A stretch of DNA of 9,153 nt from an uncultured Faecalibacterium sp. (GTDB taxonomy: Bacteria; Bacillota; Clostridia; Oscillospirales; Ruminococcaceae): assembly GCA_902463905.1 (NCBI GenBank), contig CABQHF010000071.1:1-9153 (forward strand), given 5' to 3'. Below, piece after piece: positions 7,022 to 9,153 of the stretch (position 1 is the stretch's first letter; each line of letters starts with the position of its first letter). The notes beneath the pieces are model-generated. The model did not search any database, was not told the origin of the DNA, and saw nothing but the letters and a program-made list of their open reading frames with translations. A program made the translations under genes and the position numbers.

Positions 7022-8059
7022 ATGGAAGAGAAAATTTTGAATACCCGCAAAAACGGCATGGCGGTACTGCTGCTGACCCTGTTGGGCTATGTGGCATCCA
7101 TTGCCCTGTTTATTTACAGCATCACCCTGCTGGATGCAGACCGGATGCTTCTGGGCTTGCCGCTGCTGATTTTGTCCATTGCGTATTGGATCACAGGTAT
7201 TTTCCTGTTCTGCGGCCTGAAGGTGCTCAAGCCGCAGGAAGCGCTGGTGCTCACCCTGTTCGGTGATTACATTGGCACCCTGAAGGGACAGGGCTTTTAC
7301 TGGGTGAACCCCTTCTGCACCGCCGTAAACCCTGCCGCCGGTACCCGCCTGAGCCAGAGCGGTGACGTGAGCAGCAAAGAAAACGGCATGGCTGCCATGT
7401 TTGGCCAGAGCGGCCAGAATGCCCAGGTCAGTGCCGAATCCATGAGCAGAAAGATCTCCCTGAAAATGATGACCCTGAACAACTCCCGGCAGAAGATCAA
7501 CGACTGCCTGGGCAACCCGGTGGAGATCGGCATTGCGGTGATCTGGCGGGTCACCGACACCGCCAAGGCCGTGTTCAACGTAGACAACTACAAGGAGTAT
7601 CTCTCCCTGCAGTGCGACAGCGCCCTGCGGAACGTGGTGCGGGTGTACCCCTACGATGTGGCCCCCAATGTGGACACCACCGGAGACGGCGTGGCCGACG
7701 AGGGCAGCCTGCGCGGCTCCTCGGAGGTAGTGGCTGCCCGCATCCGGGACGAGATCCAGAAGAACGTGGCAGAGGCCGGCATCGAAGTGGTGGAGGCTCG
7801 CATCACCTACCTGGCCTATGCACCGGAGATCGCAGCGGTGATGCTGCAGCGGCAGCAGGCCAGTGCCATCATCGACGCCCGCAAGATGATCGTGGACGGT
7901 GCCGTGGGCATGGTGGAAATGGCACTGGATCGTCTGAACGAAAACAAGGTGGTGGAGCTGGACGACGAGCGCAAGGCGGCAATGGTGTCCAATCTGCTGG
8001 TGGTGCTGTGCGGCAACCGTGACGCCCAGCCCATCGTGAACAGCGGAAGCCTGTACTGA
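7022..8059 (+). CDS. SPFH/band-7 domain membrane protein
   Basis: The product (345 aa) has two adjacent membrane helices near the N-terminus (about 12-37 and 43-66). An SPFH/band-7 domain follows, recognisable from KPQEALVLTLFGDYIGTLKGQGFYWVNPF (residues 70-98) and the later NPVEIGIAVIWRVTD and FNVDNYKEYLSLQCDSALR. A Ser/Gln/Asn-rich stretch around 107-140 interrupts the domain. The C-terminal helical part (EIAAVMLQRQQASAIIDARKMIVDGAV) matches the prohibitin-like oligomerisation helix. Such proteins scaffold membrane microdomains; the specific role here is unknown. AAGGAGGG (7007-7014) sits 7 nt before the ATG at 7022. An in-frame ATG at 6944-7021 is not used, since it overlaps the promoter. 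The stop overlaps the next start as TGATG. Confidence 0.88.
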   Translation: MEEKILNTRKNGMAVLLLTLLGYVASIALFIYSITLLDADRMLLGLPLLILSIAYWITGIFLFCGLKVLKPQEALVLTLFGDYIGTLKGQGFYWVNPFCTAVNPAAGTRLSQSGDVSSKENGMAAMFGQSGQNAQVSAESMSRKISLKMMTLNNSRQKINDCLGNPVEIGIAVIWRVTDTAKAVFNVDNYKEYLSLQCDSALRNVVRVYPYDVAPNVDTTGDGVADEGSLRGSSEVVAARIRDEIQKNVAEAGIEVVEARITYLAYAPEIAAVMLQRQQASAIIDARKMIVDGAVGMVEMALDRLNENKVVELDDERKAAMVSNLLVVLCGNRDAQPIVNSGSLY

Positions 8060-8259
8060 TGGCAGAGCCGAAAAAGCAGGTGCCCCTGCGGCTGAACGCC
8101 AAGCTCTACGATGCCCTTGCCGCCTGGGCAGAGGATGATTTTCGGTCGGTGAACGGCCAGATCGAATATCTGCTCACCGAGTGTGTGCGCCAGCGCAAGA
8201 AAAATGGAAAATATGTTTCAGACCAGATCGACATCCCGCCGGAACTGGACCTGAAGTAA
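8059..8259 (+). CDS. Arc-type ribbon-helix-helix DNA-binding protein
   Basis: This 66-aa basic protein has the RHH fold of Arc repressor. A short beta strand QVPLRLN (7-13) would insert in the DNA major groove, with Q7, P9 and R11 at the places of Arc Q9, N11 and R13. Helix A is AKLYDALAAWAEDD (14-27). The turn and helix B, RSVNGQIEYLLTECV (29-43), match Arc's RSVNSEIYQRV closely. The tail (44-66) is polar. It is translationally coupled to the SPFH gene by TGATG and has no RBS of its own beyond the coding sequence. SPFH genes with an Arc-like partner are, as I recall, a recurring pair in Gram-positive bacteria. Regulation of its own promoter is likely but not shown. Confidence 0.8.
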   Translation: MAEPKKQVPLRLNAKLYDALAAWAEDDFRSVNGQIEYLLTECVRQRKKNGKYVSDQIDIPPELDLK

Positions 8260-8271
8260 ACAGACAAATCG

Positions 8272-8311
8272 GCCCCGGCCGTGCGGATCCGCATCCCACG
8301 GTCGGGGCTTG
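8272..8311 (+). terminator. Hairpin terminator after the SPFH-RHH unit
   Basis: GCCCCGGCCGTG (8272-8283) pairs with CACGGTCGGGGC (8297-8308) over 12 bp with one G-U wobble. The loop region contains the self-complementary GCGGATCCGC. The stem is very stable, but the T-tract after it is weak (TTGTTGCGTTTG), so efficiency is uncertain. Confidence 0.65.
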
Positions 8312-8366
8312 TTGCGTTTGTGAGATGAAAAAAGCACAAAAACCAGTAAAAGAGGCAAAAAATCTA

Positions 8367-8397
8367 TTGACAGTTGCGGAATTGTAACGCGTAATAA
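8367..8397 (+). promoter_or_regulatory. Predicted promoter of the LCP gene
   Basis: A perfect -35 box TTGACA (8367-8372) is followed at 18-19 nt by GTAATA or TAATAA (8391-8397). The -10 match is only moderate and the spacer is long. Transcription would start near 8403, leaving about 55 nt before the TTG start at 8459. Confidence 0.5.
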
Positions 8398-8458
8398 AAA
8401 AATGAAACGGTCTTGCATCCAAGAGGGTTTCGAACCAAGGCAAGGAGCAGGGATCCCG

Positions 8459-9153
8459 TTGAACACAAAAGGACAAAAAAACAAGACGGCACTTCATGCG
8501 GCTGCGGCGCTACTGGTAATCCTGGCGGCTGCACTGGTGCTGTATTTCGGAGGCAGCTGGCTGGAAAAGAAGGCTGAAAAGCCGGAGTCCCGCACCCAGC
8601 TGCCCCAGGCAGACCAGGAAACCGTGGAAGTGGACGGCGTGACCTACCGCAAAAAAGCCGGCTGACCGCTATTCTGGTCATGGGCGTGGATCACGACACC
8701 CAGGACAGCTACGAATACCACAAGGCCGGTCAGGCCGATTTCCTGCGGCTGGTGGTGCTGGACAAAGAGAACAAGACGGTGCAGCAGCTGCAGATCGACC
8801 GCGATACCATGACGCCGGTGACGGTGCTGGGCCTGCTGGGCGACCGCTACGAGCCGGTGACCGAGCAGATTTGCCTGGGCTACGCCTTTGGCGACGGCCG
8901 CGAGAGCAGCTGCGAGGTGACCGTGGAAGCGGTGGAAAACCTGCTGGGCGGCCAGACCATTGACCAGTATCTGGCCATGGGGCTGGACGGCATCTCCACC
9001 CTGAACAATCTGGCAGGCGGCGTGACCGTGACGTTGGAGGATGATTTTTCCGCCATCGACCCGGCTATGACCAAGGGCACCACCCTGACACTGCAGGGCG
9101 ACCAGGCCGAGACTTATGTCCGCACCCGCCGCAGCATCGGCGTGGGCACCAAC
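8459..9153 (+). pseudogene. LCP (LytR-CpsA-Psr) family protein, frameshifted and cut by the window end
   Basis: LCP proteins are membrane-anchored, extracytoplasmic phosphotransferases that attach glycopolymers to peptidoglycan. A TTG at 8459 follows AAGGAG (8442-8447) by 11 nt and begins MNTKGQKNKTALH, a cytoplasmic tail. A membrane helix follows (about 11-30), then an extracellular stretch ending DGVTYRKKAG at TGA 8663-8665. The LCP core continues in the -1 frame from about 8662 with no stop to the window edge: LTAILVMGVDHD, GQADFLRLVVLDKENKTV, LQIDRDTM with the conserved Arg-Asp pair, and YVRTRRSIGVGTN. The break lies at A6 (8651-8656); one extra A would give YRKKSRLTAILVMG. A sequencing error, a true mutation or programmed slippage are all possible. 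An ATG at 8402 is upstream in the same frame but has no SD. Confidence 0.75.

Noticed and set aside
8426..8436. GGTTTCGAACC, resembling a tRNA T-arm
   Set aside because: Only short complementary arms surround it, and no acceptor, D or anticodon arms can be found on either strand. It is a small palindrome in the LCP leader.

Overview
The window reads as a moderately GC-rich Firmicutes chromosome segment. The RBSs are AAGGAGG-like, genes are tightly packed, and the end of the window carries an LCP protein of a type I associate with Oscillospiraceae. A Faecalibacterium-like gut Clostridium is my best guess, but this is inference from gene style and not a database match. Every gene called is on the + strand.

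Layout: (1) 1-400 is the 3' end of a DUF2798-like membrane protein gene. (2) 401-930 is a 530-base gene-free stretch. It holds a good sigma-70 promoter (688-716), then a Rho-independent terminator-like hairpin (748-795) lying between that promoter and the first atp gene, and a possible 19-codon Phe-rich leader ORF overlapping the hairpin. (3) 931-6860 is a complete-looking F1Fo ATP synthase operon in the order atpB-atpE-atpF-[delta C-terminal domain::alpha]-atpG-atpD-atpC, closed by a strong terminator at 6874-6923. (4) 6944-8308 is a small transcription unit with a near-perfect promoter overlapped by a perfect inverted repeat, a two-TM SPFH/band-7 protein, a translationally coupled Arc-type ribbon-helix-helix protein, and a hairpin terminator. 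(5) 8367-9153 is a promoter and the 5' part of an LCP (LytR-CpsA-Psr) family gene, split by a -1 frameshift at an A6 run. It runs off the window.

The standout is the ATP synthase. No free-standing atpH (delta) gene lies between atpF and atpA. Instead the alpha subunit has an extra N-terminal segment of about 75 residues that aligns with the C-terminal domain of delta/OSCP, the part that contacts subunit b. It joins straight onto alpha's N-terminal helix. The N-terminal helical bundle of delta, which normally clamps alpha N-termini to the stalk, is absent from the window. If real, this is a rewired peripheral stalk in which b would dock directly on alpha. All catalytic motifs of alpha and beta and the Glu of the c-ring are intact. 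The c subunit lacks the classical Na+ ligand set, so proton coupling is predicted.

Secondary points of interest are the attenuator-like leader of the atp operon, a probable autoregulatory SPFH-RHH pair with a candidate operator, and the frameshifted LCP gene.
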